A stretch of 64,000 nt of DNA from Helicobacter ailurogastricus. GTDB taxonomy: Bacteria; Campylobacterota; Campylobacteria; Campylobacterales; Helicobacteraceae. The stretch is taken from the NCBI RefSeq assembly GCF_001282945.1, contig NZ_CDMG01000002.1:327854-391853 (forward strand). The letters are read 5' to 3'. Below, in pieces: positions 16,944 through 25,499 of this stretch. Position numbers and translations under genes: made by a program. The number at the start of each line of letters is the position of its first letter. The first letter of the stretch is position 1. The notes beneath the pieces are model-generated. The model had not been told where the DNA came from, searched no databases, and worked only from the letters and a program-made list of their open reading frames with translations.

Positions 16944-17645
16944 TTATTGCCCCTTTGCGCTGGGTTTTTCAATGCGCCCTTGCCCTAGACTATTTAAATA
17001 GGCGATGAGGGCCACAATTTCTTTAACCCGCCCCTCTTTAAGTGCGGCCTTCACTTCAAGGTCTTGCATGCGCTCAACAATGCCTTTAGCTTCCTCTAAG
17101 AAAAGCTTTTTGGCCTCTTGCATATCGCCCAGTTGCACCCCTCCGGGTTTGTCATAAGGCACTTTAAAGACCTCTTTTTGGGTGTAGGCTTCTGCAAAGG
17201 CGGTGTCAAAATCTGCATCTTTTTTAAACAAATGCTTATAGGCGGGCATGATGCTACCGGGCACTACGCTGGTGGGCTCTAGCATGTGTTTTTCATGCCA
17301 AGCGGTGGTGCGCACATCGCCCACGCGGTGCAAGTCGGGGCCAATGCGCCGAGACCCCCACAAAAAGGGGCGATCGTAGGCATATTCTCCACTTAAGCTG
17401 TAAGCCCCGTAGCGTTGCACTTCAGCTTGAAAGGGACGGATGAGCTGGGAGTGGCAATTATAGCACCCCTCATTAATATACACCTGCCGCCCGGCGGTTT
17501 CTAAAATGCTGTAGGGTTTTAACCCCTCAATGGGGCGGGCGGATTTAAAGAAGTTGGGCAAAATTTCGACCACCCCGGCCACTGCAAAGGCGACCACAAA
17601 AGCGAGCGTAAAAAAGAAAGGGTTTTTTTCCAAAAAATAAAACAT
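16944..17645 (-). CDS. ccoO: cbb3 cytochrome oxidase subunit II (monoheme cytochrome c)
   Basis: 233 residues: an N-terminal helix (about 10-30), the heme c site C61-x2-C64-H65, then RPFQAEVQRYG, GSRRIGPDLHRVG and the axial Met region PGSIMPAY. This is a full CcoO. It starts 10 bases after ccoN. Confidence 0.95.
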   Translation of the reverse strand: MFYFLEKNPFFFTLAFVVAFAVAGVVEILPNFFKSARPIEGLKPYSILETAGRQVYINEGCYNCHSQLIRPFQAEVQRYGAYSLSGEYAYDRPFLWGSRRIGPDLHRVGDVRTTAWHEKHMLEPTSVVPGSIMPAYKHLFKKDADFDTAFAEAYTQKEVFKVPYDKPGGVQLGDMQEAKKLFLEEAKGIVERMQDLEVKAALKEGRVKEIVALIAYLNSLGQGRIEKPSAKGQ

Positions 17646-17655
17646 GGTGCGCTCC

Positions 17656-19173
17656 TTAGTGCATGCCCATAGGCGTGGCGTAGGCGGGCTCTTTTTCTAA
17701 AACGCGCCCTTTTTGGATCGTCATCAGCACATTGTAAAGGAAGATGAAAAAGCCCACGAGATATAAACTGCCACCCAAGCCACGGATCACATAATAGGGG
17801 ATCAACACCCGCACAGTATCCACAAACTGATACACCAAGTTGCCGTATTGATCCACATCGCGCCACATCATCCCCTGCGTGATGCCCGCAATCCACATGG
17901 AGGAGAAGTAAAGCACAATGCCTAAAGTCATCAGCCAGAACTGCACATCCATGAGTTTGGCAGAATAAATTTCTCTTTTAAACACACGGGGCACCATGTG
18001 ATAAACCGCCGCGATCAAGGTAAAGCCCACCCAACCGAGCACGCCGTCATGCACATGCCCGATGATCCAGTCGGTAAAGTGCGCTAGGGCATTGACCGAG
18101 CGGATGGCTTGAATGGAGCCCTCTAAAGTGGAGAGCATGTAAAAGGTGCTGGCTAAAACCAAGAACTTAATGAGGGGAGATTCTTTGAGCTGGTGCCATT
18201 GCCCCCGCAAAGTCAAGAGCATGTTAATGGCCGTGCCCCACGAGGGGATGACCAAAATCACAGAGAACACAGAAGATAAGGTTTGCACCCAATCGGGCAC
18301 GGTGGAATAGATCAAGTGGTGTCCGCCAGCCCAAATATAAACAAACATCAAGCTCCAAAAAGAAAATAGAGTGAGCTTGTAAGAGAAAATGGGCTGTCCG
18401 CTTTCTTTAGGCAAGAAGTAGTAAATCGTGCCGATCACCCCACTAGTGAAAACAAAGGCCACCGCGTTGTGCCCCCACCACCATTGCACCAAAGCATCGT
18501 TGCTGCCCGCATACATAGAAATAGAGTGCCAAAGGCTACCTGTGTGGGCGACTAAATAAGTGGGGATGGAAAGGTTATTAAAGATGTAGAGCACGGCGAT
18601 GCCTACATAAGTGGCGATGTAATACCACAGCGAAACATAAATCGTGTTTTCGCGTCTAACCCCCATGCTCCCAAACATGCTAATGCCCCACAAGACCCAC
18701 ACCACCACGACTAAAATGTCTAAAGGCCATGCAAGTTCGGCGTACTCCTTGCTTTGGGTGATTCCGCCTAACAAGCTCACCACGCCCAAGATTAGGGTTA
18801 CAATCCAAAGCCAAAAATGCAGGTAGCCCACCACTCTTAAGAATGGATAGTCGTGATAGGTAATTTTTAAGACCCTTTGTCCAATATAATACCAACTTGC
18901 CCAAATCCCACCCAGCGTAAAACCATAGATCACGCCATTTGTGTGGACAGGCCGCAAACGCCCAAAAATGCTGTATTCACCTAAAATATAGTTGAGTTTA
19001 GGGAAGGCTAGCTGAAAAGCTAAGATCACTCCAACTAACATGCCAATGACCCCAAAGGCGATCATGGCAATGATGAATAGTCGGGCAATCGAATAGTCGT
19101 ACTCAGCGGAAGTTTTAGCTGTTGCTGACACTGAAGCACTGCTAGCATAACCCTGTGGGATGCCTACATCCAT
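17656..19173 (-). CDS. ccoN: cbb3 cytochrome oxidase subunit I (catalytic)
   Basis: 505 residues with about 12 membrane helices. Heme and copper ligands can be placed: the His in RPVHTNGVIYGF (low-spin heme), WWWGHNAVAF (CuB His and the His-Tyr link region), HHLIYS (two CuB His), and the double His site near DWIIGHVHDGVLGW (heme ligands). This high-affinity oxidase is the terminal oxidase of microaerobic Helicobacter. The start at 19173 has AAGGAG upstream and a strong extended -10 promoter 35 bases before it; the whole ccoNOQP-to-FixH run can be one transcript. Confidence 0.97.
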   Translation of the reverse strand: MDVGIPQGYASSASVSATAKTSAEYDYSIARLFIIAMIAFGVIGMLVGVILAFQLAFPKLNYILGEYSIFGRLRPVHTNGVIYGFTLGGIWASWYYIGQRVLKITYHDYPFLRVVGYLHFWLWIVTLILGVVSLLGGITQSKEYAELAWPLDILVVVVWVLWGISMFGSMGVRRENTIYVSLWYYIATYVGIAVLYIFNNLSIPTYLVAHTGSLWHSISMYAGSNDALVQWWWGHNAVAFVFTSGVIGTIYYFLPKESGQPIFSYKLTLFSFWSLMFVYIWAGGHHLIYSTVPDWVQTLSSVFSVILVIPSWGTAINMLLTLRGQWHQLKESPLIKFLVLASTFYMLSTLEGSIQAIRSVNALAHFTDWIIGHVHDGVLGWVGFTLIAAVYHMVPRVFKREIYSAKLMDVQFWLMTLGIVLYFSSMWIAGITQGMMWRDVDQYGNLVYQFVDTVRVLIPYYVIRGLGGSLYLVGFFIFLYNVLMTIQKGRVLEKEPAYATPMGMH

Positions 19174-19208
19174 ACATTCTCCTTCATTAAAATATCACGC
19201 AATCAGAC

Positions 19209-19217
19209 ATTATAGCA
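19209..19217 (-). promoter_or_regulatory. Extended -10 promoter of the cco operon
   Basis: Reverse-strand TGC-TATAAT, a perfect extended -10, 35 bases before the ccoN ATG. It is the only good promoter seen for the run of eight genes down to 14447. No Fnr-type palindrome was seen next to it. Confidence 0.7.
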
Positions 19218-19273
19218 CAAATTGTATCGATGGCGTTTAATTTAATGTCCCTTGTGGCTTTTAGGCCATCGGA

Positions 19274-21154
19274 CTAAAAAAGCGCGCTCACTTCCTCTAC
19301 TAAGGGCGCATCTTGGCTTAAATCTAAAAAACGAAAAGCGTCCCCACTTTGTTGCGTGCCCTCTAGCAAATCCCCTGAGTGGCGGTATTTTAAATCTAAA
19401 TTTGCGATTTCAAAACCATCCGTGGTTTGGCTAAAGTCGTGTAAGCGGGGGTTTGTAAGGTTGTGGGTGAAAAGATAGCAATAACCCTTGCCCCCAAGCC
19501 TTGCCACCCTGCCCCTTAGCTGGTGCAAGGTCGCTAGCCCTAAGCGTTCAGCCCCCACAACGACAATCGTGGAGAGCTTGGGTAGGCTGATTCCCACTTC
19601 AATTAAGGTTGTGGCGAGTAAAAGTTGCCCCTTTTTGGCAAAGTCCTCCATGATGTCCTCTTTGTCCTTGTCCTTGCCACTCACCACAAAGACATTTTCA
19701 AAGCGTTTTTGCCAATAGGGCGCGCCCTCTTTTAAAGAGAGATAGTCCTTGTTTTCGCTCTCCTCCACTAGAGGGTAAATGATGGCCACCTGTTTGCCCG
19801 CGGCGATCTCGGCTTTAATGTGGGTTAAAAGGGCGTTAAACTGGGGTTTATCGACAATGCGGGTTTGTATGTTCTTTGTGTGGGGTTTGTCTTTTAAAAA
19901 GCTTGTGGCGATGAATTTAGCCCCCATCATTGCTAGGGTTCTGGGTATGGGCGTGGCAGAAAATTGCAAATAATGGGGCTTGCTACCCGCTTGTGTGGCT
20001 AGAGCTTGCAAGGTGTGGCGTTGCTTCGTGCCAAAACGGTGTTGTTCATCGCTGAGTACTAAAGCGACTTGCGAAGTGTCTAGGGGGGCGTAGAGCAAAG
20101 CGGTTGTGCCAACAATAAAGTCCGCCTCGCTAAAGGCTTCTTTTTGCTTGCCATTTGTCCCGCCTAGGAGCAACAAGGGCTTGATGCTGGCGGGCAAATA
20201 TTTAAGAGCCTCGTTGTAAATTTGCTTGGCCAAAATGCTTGTGGGGGCCATTAACAGGCTTTTATAGGGGGCACACAAAGCCACGCTGGCTAAAATCACC
20301 ATCGTTTTACCACAGCCCACATCACCCATCACGAGGCGTTTTGTGGCTTTAAAACCCTGCATGTCTTGCTGGATATTGGCGATGGCCTTTTGCTGGTCCG
20401 GCGTGAGCTTAAAGGGCAAATTGTCTAAAAACTCTTGCAAGGCCTTTGTGTTGGCATGCTGGCTAAACTTAGCGGGGAAATCAAAAGTTTTAGACTTTAG
20501 AGCACACATGTAAGATAGGGCTTCTATGTATTTTAGGGCTTGTAGGTGTGGATGGGGCAAGCCTTTATGGGCGTTGTAGGCTAGAGCAAAAGCCATTGTG
20601 GGGTGGAAAATTTCGCATAAATTTTGCACAACCTCTAAGGGTACGCCGATGCTTTCGAGCTGGTGTAAATTCTGGGGTGTGAGTGTATTTAGGCAAAAGT
20701 CAAGGTAGGTTTTGTATTGGTCTTGCTTAAGAAAGGCGGCAAGTTTTTTACAATCCTTGTCAAAGCGCATGGCTATGGTGTTAGGCTTGTCTATGATTTT
20801 GGGGTTTGTCATTTGTAGGGCATTTGTGTAGGGGCTTGTGCCTAACTTGCCATAGACAAAATAGCTTTTTTGTCTGAAAACTTTAAGGTGGTAGGAGGTG
20901 TGGTTAAAACAAATCAATTCTAAAGTTTGCCCGGTTGTTTTGGCTTGGGTTTGGATTTTTAAGACTCTGCCCGCGTGCATACTCATATACGCAACTTCTA
21001 TGCAACCCATAGCCCCCGGCTCTAAAGTGTCGAGCAGGGCATAGGGGGTGTAAGCCTTGGGAGGGTTTAAGATGATCTCTAAGAAATGGGCTAGGGGCAA
21101 ACCCACGCCCAAGTCTAACTTAGGGTTGATCCCCCCCTGTTCTGTCTGCAACAT
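19274..21154 (-). CDS. recG: ATP-dependent DNA helicase RecG
   Basis: Remodels stalled forks and Holliday junctions. 626 residues: an N-terminal wedge/OB region (about 1-230) and a superfamily 2 helicase core with Walker A GDVGCGKT, DEQH box (LSDEQHRFG), SATPIPRT and the late motifs TTLIEVGI, QLRGRVAR. The family is usually about 690 residues; as in other epsilonproteobacteria the N-terminal part is shorter. ATG at 21154; it is divergent from the lipoprotein gene at 21214. Confidence 0.94.
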   Translation of the reverse strand: MLQTEQGGINPKLDLGVGLPLAHFLEIILNPPKAYTPYALLDTLEPGAMGCIEVAYMSMHAGRVLKIQTQAKTTGQTLELICFNHTSYHLKVFRQKSYFVYGKLGTSPYTNALQMTNPKIIDKPNTIAMRFDKDCKKLAAFLKQDQYKTYLDFCLNTLTPQNLHQLESIGVPLEVVQNLCEIFHPTMAFALAYNAHKGLPHPHLQALKYIEALSYMCALKSKTFDFPAKFSQHANTKALQEFLDNLPFKLTPDQQKAIANIQQDMQGFKATKRLVMGDVGCGKTMVILASVALCAPYKSLLMAPTSILAKQIYNEALKYLPASIKPLLLLGGTNGKQKEAFSEADFIVGTTALLYAPLDTSQVALVLSDEQHRFGTKQRHTLQALATQAGSKPHYLQFSATPIPRTLAMMGAKFIATSFLKDKPHTKNIQTRIVDKPQFNALLTHIKAEIAAGKQVAIIYPLVEESENKDYLSLKEGAPYWQKRFENVFVVSGKDKDKEDIMEDFAKKGQLLLATTLIEVGISLPKLSTIVVVGAERLGLATLHQLRGRVARLGGKGYCYLFTHNLTNPRLHDFSQTTDGFEIANLDLKYRHSGDLLEGTQQSGDAFRFLDLSQDAPLVEEVSALF

Positions 21155-21213
21155 GGCTAATCTTTAACTTAGATTTAATAAAGCATGGTTATTATAGCCC
21201 AAAAAGGAAGTGG

Positions 21214-21615
21214 ATGAACTCCAAACTCTTACGCTTTTTAGGCTCTTCTATCTTGGCTACTATGGGGGTTTTTGGCTTGCAGGCGTGCAAGGACACAAGC
21301 AAAACCTCTAGCCAACAAGCCAAGCCCGCGGACGCTAAGGTCTTAAACCAAGCCAAAGATGCCGACTCTAAGGCACTCAATAAAATGACTCCTGTTAATC
21401 CCGACAAGAGTGCGGATTTGGAGTCTGGCCTAGAACACAAGATCGATGATGCCAAAACAACCGAGAAGATCGATCGCATTGTGGATGAAGAAAATGCGAT
21501 CCAAGAAGCCACACAGGGCACAGGTCCGATCTACACTCCCCAAAACAACAACATCCTCCAAAACTGGTCCAACCACGAGGATAACTTGGCTTCACCTTTA
21601 AACCACAACTACTAG
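21214..21615 (+). CDS. Small lipoprotein, unknown function
   Basis: 133 residues. The N-terminus is a lipoprotein signal, with a hydrophobic core and the lipobox GLQAC (lipid-bearing C25). The rest is hydrophilic, rich in Lys, Asp, Ala and Asn, with no recognised domain, ending in an Asn/His-rich segment (PLNHNY). GGAAG precedes the ATG. It lies 22 bases before the outer membrane protein gene at 21638, so the two may be made together. Confidence 0.75.
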   Translation: MNSKLLRFLGSSILATMGVFGLQACKDTSKTSSQQAKPADAKVLNQAKDADSKALNKMTPVNPDKSADLESGLEHKIDDAKTTEKIDRIVDEENAIQEATQGTGPIYTPQNNNILQNWSNHEDNLASPLNHNY

Positions 21616-21637
21616 CCTAAGGACGACCATCCTAAAC

Positions 21638-22270
21638 TTGACACGCAAGCTTGCCTTTGTGTTGGGTGCGTTCAGTGCTTCACTGCTCCCCATGCGGGCT
21701 GCCAAAAGCCGAACTTTTTTGCTCAGCCAATTTCAGATCGGTACGATGCAATTTTACACCTACCAAAATGGTGTTCCCGTTAGAAATGTGCGCACCATTG
21801 AGGGGGCAAGCATTGTCTATGGCTACGAGTATAACCCTCTAAATCGCTGGTTTTACACCCGCTACTATGGCTTTTTGGACTATGGATATGTGATCTTAGA
21901 CAAAAGAAAAGCCAACATCGAAACAAACATGTTCACTTATGGAGTGGGGGCGGACTTATTGATCGAGTACAACAAAAACCCCCTCAATGTTTGGGGGCTC
22001 TTTTATGGGATGATGGTGGCGGGCAACACTTGGACGACTTCGAAGTTTTCGGAAAATTTCTTTGTGGAAAATTACCGCTCTTTTACAAGCTTTTCATTCA
22101 AAGGGACTTATTTTAGGCTCTTGGGGCAAGTGGGCGTGCGCTTCCAGACTGTGATTCTCTACCACGATGTGTCTTTTGAGTTTGGGGTGAAATTCCCCTT
22201 TGACACCGAGATTGGCTCTAAATTTGTGCGTAATTACAGCATTTTCGTGTCCCACACTTGGTATTTTTAA
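21638..22270 (+). CDS. Helicobacter outer membrane protein (Hor-like, 210 residues)
   Basis: A signal peptide (LAFVLGAFSASLLPMRA) is followed by a beta-rich, aromatic-rich protein. The end, SIFVSHTWYF with a terminal Phe, and the segment FEFGVKFPF are typical of Helicobacter outer membrane barrels; FGVKFP matches the GVKFPMM of the protein at 13635. The start is unsure: TTG at 21638 lies 14 bases after AAGGA, a long gap, while an ATC codon at 21629 lies 5 bases from it; no ATG or GTG is in reach. The downstream 300 bases have no gene. Confidence 0.75.
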   Translation: MTRKLAFVLGAFSASLLPMRAAKSRTFLLSQFQIGTMQFYTYQNGVPVRNVRTIEGASIVYGYEYNPLNRWFYTRYYGFLDYGYVILDKRKANIETNMFTYGVGADLLIEYNKNPLNVWGLFYGMMVAGNTWTTSKFSENFFVENYRSFTSFSFKGTYFRLLGQVGVRFQTVILYHDVSFEFGVKFPFDTEIGSKFVRNYSIFVSHTWYF

Positions 22271-22538
22271 AGGATTCGTCTAAAAGCTTTAATGCCCTAA
22301 ACAACGTTTAAAATGCCTCATTTCCAAAAAGTCTCTTTGGCGTTTTTGCAACCCTTCTTGTCCATCGTTCGCACACAAGACCAAAAAGACCATCACCCCC
22401 TGCAATCCTCGCATCGGCTGGAAGTGCTCTTATTTGGGTGGCATAGATCAAAACCCATAAATGTTAGAGATGAATCCACTAAAACTTATTTGGGTTTTGG
22501 CAACACCAACCCTCTATTTTCTCATTATTTGTCAAAAA
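22271..22538 (+). other. Intergenic stretch without a supported gene
   Basis: Between the outer membrane protein gene and the hugZ control region. A 79-codon open frame (22313-22552) exists but has no ribosome site, an unbiased composition and runs into the hugZ operator. No hairpin terminator with a T run was seen. Nothing else recognised. Confidence 0.5.
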
Positions 22539-22557
22539 TAAGATTTTATTAATCTTA
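22539..22557 (+). promoter_or_regulatory. Palindromic operator upstream of hugZ
   Basis: Perfect 7-bp inverted repeat TAAGATT - 5 bases - AATCTTA, ending 3 bases before the extended -10 of hugZ. The site covers the region where RNA polymerase binds, so a repressor there would block transcription. HugZ in H. pylori is iron-regulated, which makes Fur the first candidate, but the half-sites differ from the TAATAAT-type Fur box. Confidence 0.6.
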
Positions 22558-22560
22558 GAG

Positions 22561-22569
22561 TGTTATAAT
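22561..22569 (+). promoter_or_regulatory. Extended -10 promoter of hugZ
   Basis: TGT-TATAAT, 33 bases before the hugZ ATG and 3 bases after the palindrome. Confidence 0.7.
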
Positions 22570-22602
22570 GGCGTGCCTTTTAATCATAACAAGGAGTTTG
22601 AA

Positions 22603-23478
22603 ATGGATATTCAATTTATCCTAGATCACATGAACAAAAACCATGTTAAAGACATGGAGGCTTTATTGGCAAAATTTGGGCAAGTCAAAGGCGCGCGGGG
22701 TGTACATCTCAAAACAGCCACCCTAACGCATATTGAAATCGGCTACAACCTTGAGGGTAAAGAGGGCGTGTTGAAAATCGATTACCCCGCTAAAGTCGCA
22801 GACAACGAGGGCATTAAAAACGCCATCATCGGGCTTTGCACTTCCATTAGTGAAACCACAGACATTAAAGGGGTCAAAGAGGATTTAGAAAAATTTAGAG
22901 AGGGCTTTAGCAGCGTGTGTATCGCCAGCTTAAGTCCTGAAAACGAAGTGATTTGCTCATATAGCGCGCTTCTCTTTGATGAACACCACGACCACAAGCA
23001 TTTTTACATTTATGTGAGCGAGGTTGCCGAACACTTTAAAAGTCTTAAAGCGCACCCTGATAATGTAGAAGTCATGTTTTTAGAAGATGAAGCGAGCGCA
23101 AAATCGCCCATTTTACGCCGCCGTTTGCGTTACAGGACCAAGTTGCACTTCATCGAAAGGGGCGAGGAGTTTGACAGGGTTTATGACAACTTCTTAGCCA
23201 AACACGGCAAAGGACGGGGCCTAGAAACCATCCGCCACATGCAAGACTTCCACTTGATTAAACTAGAGTTTCTTAAAGGGCGGTTTGTCAAAGGTTTTGG
23301 ACAGGCTTACGACATTGACGCTCACGGGCACATCTCCTATGTCGGGGCAAAGGGCAACCCCCACACCAAAGGTGCACACCCACACGGCGCACATCCCTAT
23401 GGAGCAAATCCCCACGCACACCCACACGGCGCACACCCACACGGCGCACACCCACACAGTGCCCACCCCCACGCTTAA
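22603..23478 (+). CDS. hugZ: HugZ-family heme oxygenase with His-rich C-terminal tail
   Basis: Degrades heme to release iron. 291 residues from the ATG at 22603 (AAGGAG 6 bases upstream). The N-terminal domain starts HMNKNHVKDMEALL (DUF2470 type); the split-barrel domain follows, with YIYVSEVAEHF, VMFLEDE, RLRYRTK and GFGQAYDI, all close to H. pylori HugZ as I remember it. The H. pylori protein ends near GNPHNFAHKK, where a C-terminal His binds heme. Here GNPH is kept (about residue 254) and followed by some 37 more residues of GAHPH units, 13 His in the last 41. The tail looks like an added metal- or heme-binding segment. Its own operator and promoter lie upstream; a terminator lies downstream. 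Confidence 0.9.
   Translation: MDIQFILDHMNKNHVKDMEALLAKFGQVKGARGVHLKTATLTHIEIGYNLEGKEGVLKIDYPAKVADNEGIKNAIIGLCTSISETTDIKGVKEDLEKFREGFSSVCIASLSPENEVICSYSALLFDEHHDHKHFYIYVSEVAEHFKSLKAHPDNVEVMFLEDEASAKSPILRRRLRYRTKLHFIERGEEFDRVYDNFLAKHGKGRGLETIRHMQDFHLIKLEFLKGRFVKGFGQAYDIDAHGHISYVGAKGNPHTKGAHPHGAHPYGANPHAHPHGAHPHGAHPHSAHPHA
23353..23475 (+). repeat. 15-bp repeats coding the GAHPH tail of hugZ
   Basis: The 3' end of hugZ has 15-bp units (about GGCGCACACCCACAC) coding Gly-Ala-His-Pro-His, some diverged (GAHPY, GANPH). Three copies at about 23424-23465 are almost identical. Such repeats can gain or lose units in frame. Confidence 0.75.
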
Positions 23479-23507
23479 AGCCCACACTTTAAGCTAGACA
23501 GCGCAGG

Positions 23508-23526
23508 GCGCACCTAGCGGGTGCGC
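23508..23526 (+). terminator. Hairpin terminator after hugZ
   Basis: Perfect 7-bp stem GCGCACC / GGTGCGC with a 5-base loop, 30 bases past the hugZ stop, followed by TTAGATTAATTTT. The T run is imperfect. Confidence 0.55.
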
Positions 23527-23558
23527 TTAGATTAATTTTGCCTTTATTCTTTTTGCGC

Positions 23559-23564
23559 TAGAAT
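23559..23564 (+). promoter_or_regulatory. -10 box of the rpsB-tsf-metK run
   Basis: TAGAAT 87 bases before the rpsB ATG, after an AT-rich stretch. The long leader fits a ribosomal protein gene; I did not find a clear S2-binding structure in it. Confidence 0.45.
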
Positions 23565-23650
23565 GCGCACTCGCCTTGTATTAAAAATCACACACGCTCC
23601 ACCTTGAAGTGTTTTTAGGGAGCGTGGCGGCAAACTTTAAGGAGCAGATC

Positions 23651-24436
23651 ATGATCACCATGAAGGATTTATTGGAATGTGGGGTGCATTTTGGGCACCA
23701 AACTAGGCGCTGGAACCCCAAGACAGCCCGTTTTATCTTTGGTGTGCGTAAGAACATCCACATCATCGATTTACAAAAAACCTTGCGCTATTTCCGCTAC
23801 ACGTATAATATTGTCCGCGATGCGAGCGCAGAGGGCAAAACCATCATGTTTGTAGGCACAAAAAAACAAGCCAGCGATGCACTCAAAGAGTACGCAACGC
23901 GAGTCAATGTCCCCTATGTCAATTACCGCTGGTTAGGTGGCATGCTCACCAATTTTAGCACCATTCGAAAGTCTGTGCGTAAGCTTGAAATCATGGAGGA
24001 AATGGAGAGCAGCGGGCAAATCGACCTGCTCACCAAAAAAGAAAAACTCATGATCTTACGCAAAAAAGAGAAGCTTGAAAAGTATTTGGGCGGGGTGCGC
24101 CACATGAAAAAGATGCCCGACATGATGTTTATCGTGGATGTGGTGAAGGAAAAAATCGCCGTGGCTGAGGCGCGCCGCCTTGGCATCCCCATCATCGCCC
24201 CCCTAGACACGAATTGCGACCCCGATCTGGTGGATTACCCGATCCCGGGCAATGACGATGCAATCCGCTCCATCGGCCTTTTCTGTAAAGAAATGGCAGA
24301 GGCAATCACTGAGGGGCGCGAGCTTGTGGGGCGCAGTGAGGAAGCGGTTGAGGAAGTTCAGGCAGCTAGTGAGGCTGAGAAAGAGGAAGTCTTAGAAGAA
24401 ATCGCCCAAGAAGAGGAGGGAGCAGACCATGAGTAG
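23651..24436 (+). CDS. rpsB: 30S ribosomal protein S2
   Basis: 261 residues from the ATG at 23651, with AAGGAG 7 bases upstream; upstream in-frame codons to 23609 are rejected because [17 protein letters not shown] is the usual epsilonproteobacterial start. Motifs: [34 protein letters not shown] and [19 protein letters not shown]. The C-terminal 40 residues are Glu-rich. Overlaps tsf by 8 bases. Confidence 0.97.
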   Translation: MITMKDLLECGVHFGHQTRRWNPKTARFIFGVRKNIHIIDLQKTLRYFRYTYNIVRDASAEGKTIMFVGTKKQASDALKEYATRVNVPYVNYRWLGGMLTNFSTIRKSVRKLEIMEEMESSGQIDLLTKKEKLMILRKKEKLEKYLGGVRHMKKMPDMMFIVDVVKEKIAVAEARRLGIPIIAPLDTNCDPDLVDYPIPGNDDAIRSIGLFCKEMAEAITEGRELVGRSEEAVEEVQAASEAEKEEVLEEIAQEEEGADHE

Positions 24437-25490
24437 TGTCAGTGCCGCACAAGTCAAGCAACTAAGAGAAATGACCGATGCGCCCATGATGGATTGCAAA
24501 AAAGCCCTTGTGGAGTGTGGGGCGGATTTAGAAAAAGCGGTCGCTTACCTGCGTGAAAAGGGCCTAAGTAAGGCGATCAAAAAAGCCGATCGCGTGGCGG
24601 GCGAGGGCGTGGTGGCTTTGGCGGTGGAGGGCAACAACGCCACCATGCTAGAGATCAACAGCGAAACCGACTTTGTGGCTAAGAACGACCACTTTAAAGA
24701 CCTAGTGGCTAAATCCTTAGAGCTTGCCAAAAACAAGCAACCCAAAAACACCCAAGAATTGTACCAACTCCAAATCGAGGGGCAGGCTTACGAATCCTAT
24801 TTGCACTCTGCGGTCGCTAAAATCGGGGAAAACATCGTGGTACGCCGCCTAGCTTGCGTGCAAGCGGGGCAAAATGAAGTCCTCAATGGCTATTTGCACG
24901 CCAACCACCGCGTGGGCGCGATCATTAAAATCGCCCACAACAACCCCGCCAACGCCGATAAGCTGCGCGAATTGGCCCGCCACATCGCCATGCACGCGGC
25001 GGCCATGAAACCTGTGGTGTTGGATTACAAATCCTTCAGCCCCGATTTCATCGCTAAGGAAAAATTGGCTCTTGTGGCCGAGCTTGAAAAGGAAAATGAA
25101 GAGGCTAAACGCTTGGGCAAACCACTTAAACACATCCCCACCTATGTGAGCCGTGCCGAGCTAACGGCAGACATTCTAGCCAAACAAGAAGAGGCCTATA
25201 AGCAAGAATTAAGGGATCAAGGTAAGCCTGAAAAAATCTTTGACAAGATCATTCCGGGCAAAATGGAGCGATTCATCGCCGACAACACGCTTTTAGATCA
25301 ACGACTCGCCTTGCTCGGGCAATTCTTTGTGATGGACGATAAAAAGACCATCCAACAAGTCTTGGATGAAAAAAGCGCGCAAATCCACGACGAAGTCCGC
25401 ATCGTGGAGTACATCCGCTTTGAAGTGGGCGAGGGGATTGAAAAGAAAAGCGAGGACTTTGCTGCCGAAGTGGCGGCACAAATGAAGTAA
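24429..25490 (+). CDS. tsf: Elongation factor Ts
   Basis: Nucleotide exchange factor for EF-Tu. 353 residues: the N-terminal UBA-like domain with the EF-Ts signature [16 protein letters not shown], the TDFVAKN motif (Thr-Asp-Phe near 80), and two core domains; HIAMHAAAM is also typical. Length matches other epsilonproteobacteria. GGAGGGAG lies before the ATG inside the end of rpsB. Confidence 0.97.
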   Translation: MSSVSAAQVKQLREMTDAPMMDCKKALVECGADLEKAVAYLREKGLSKAIKKADRVAGEGVVALAVEGNNATMLEINSETDFVAKNDHFKDLVAKSLELAKNKQPKNTQELYQLQIEGQAYESYLHSAVAKIGENIVVRRLACVQAGQNEVLNGYLHANHRVGAIIKIAHNNPANADKLRELARHIAMHAAAMKPVVLDYKSFSPDFIAKEKLALVAELEKENEEAKRLGKPLKHIPTYVSRAELTADILAKQEEAYKQELRDQGKPEKIFDKIIPGKMERFIADNTLLDQRLALLGQFFVMDDKKTIQQVLDEKSAQIHDEVRIVEYIRFEVGEGIEKKSEDFAAEVAAQMK

Positions 25491-25499
25491 GGGGAGTTG

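Noticed and set aside
22313..22552. 79-codon open frame before hugZ
   Set aside because: No ribosome site, no codon bias or domain, and it runs over the hugZ palindrome up to the promoter.
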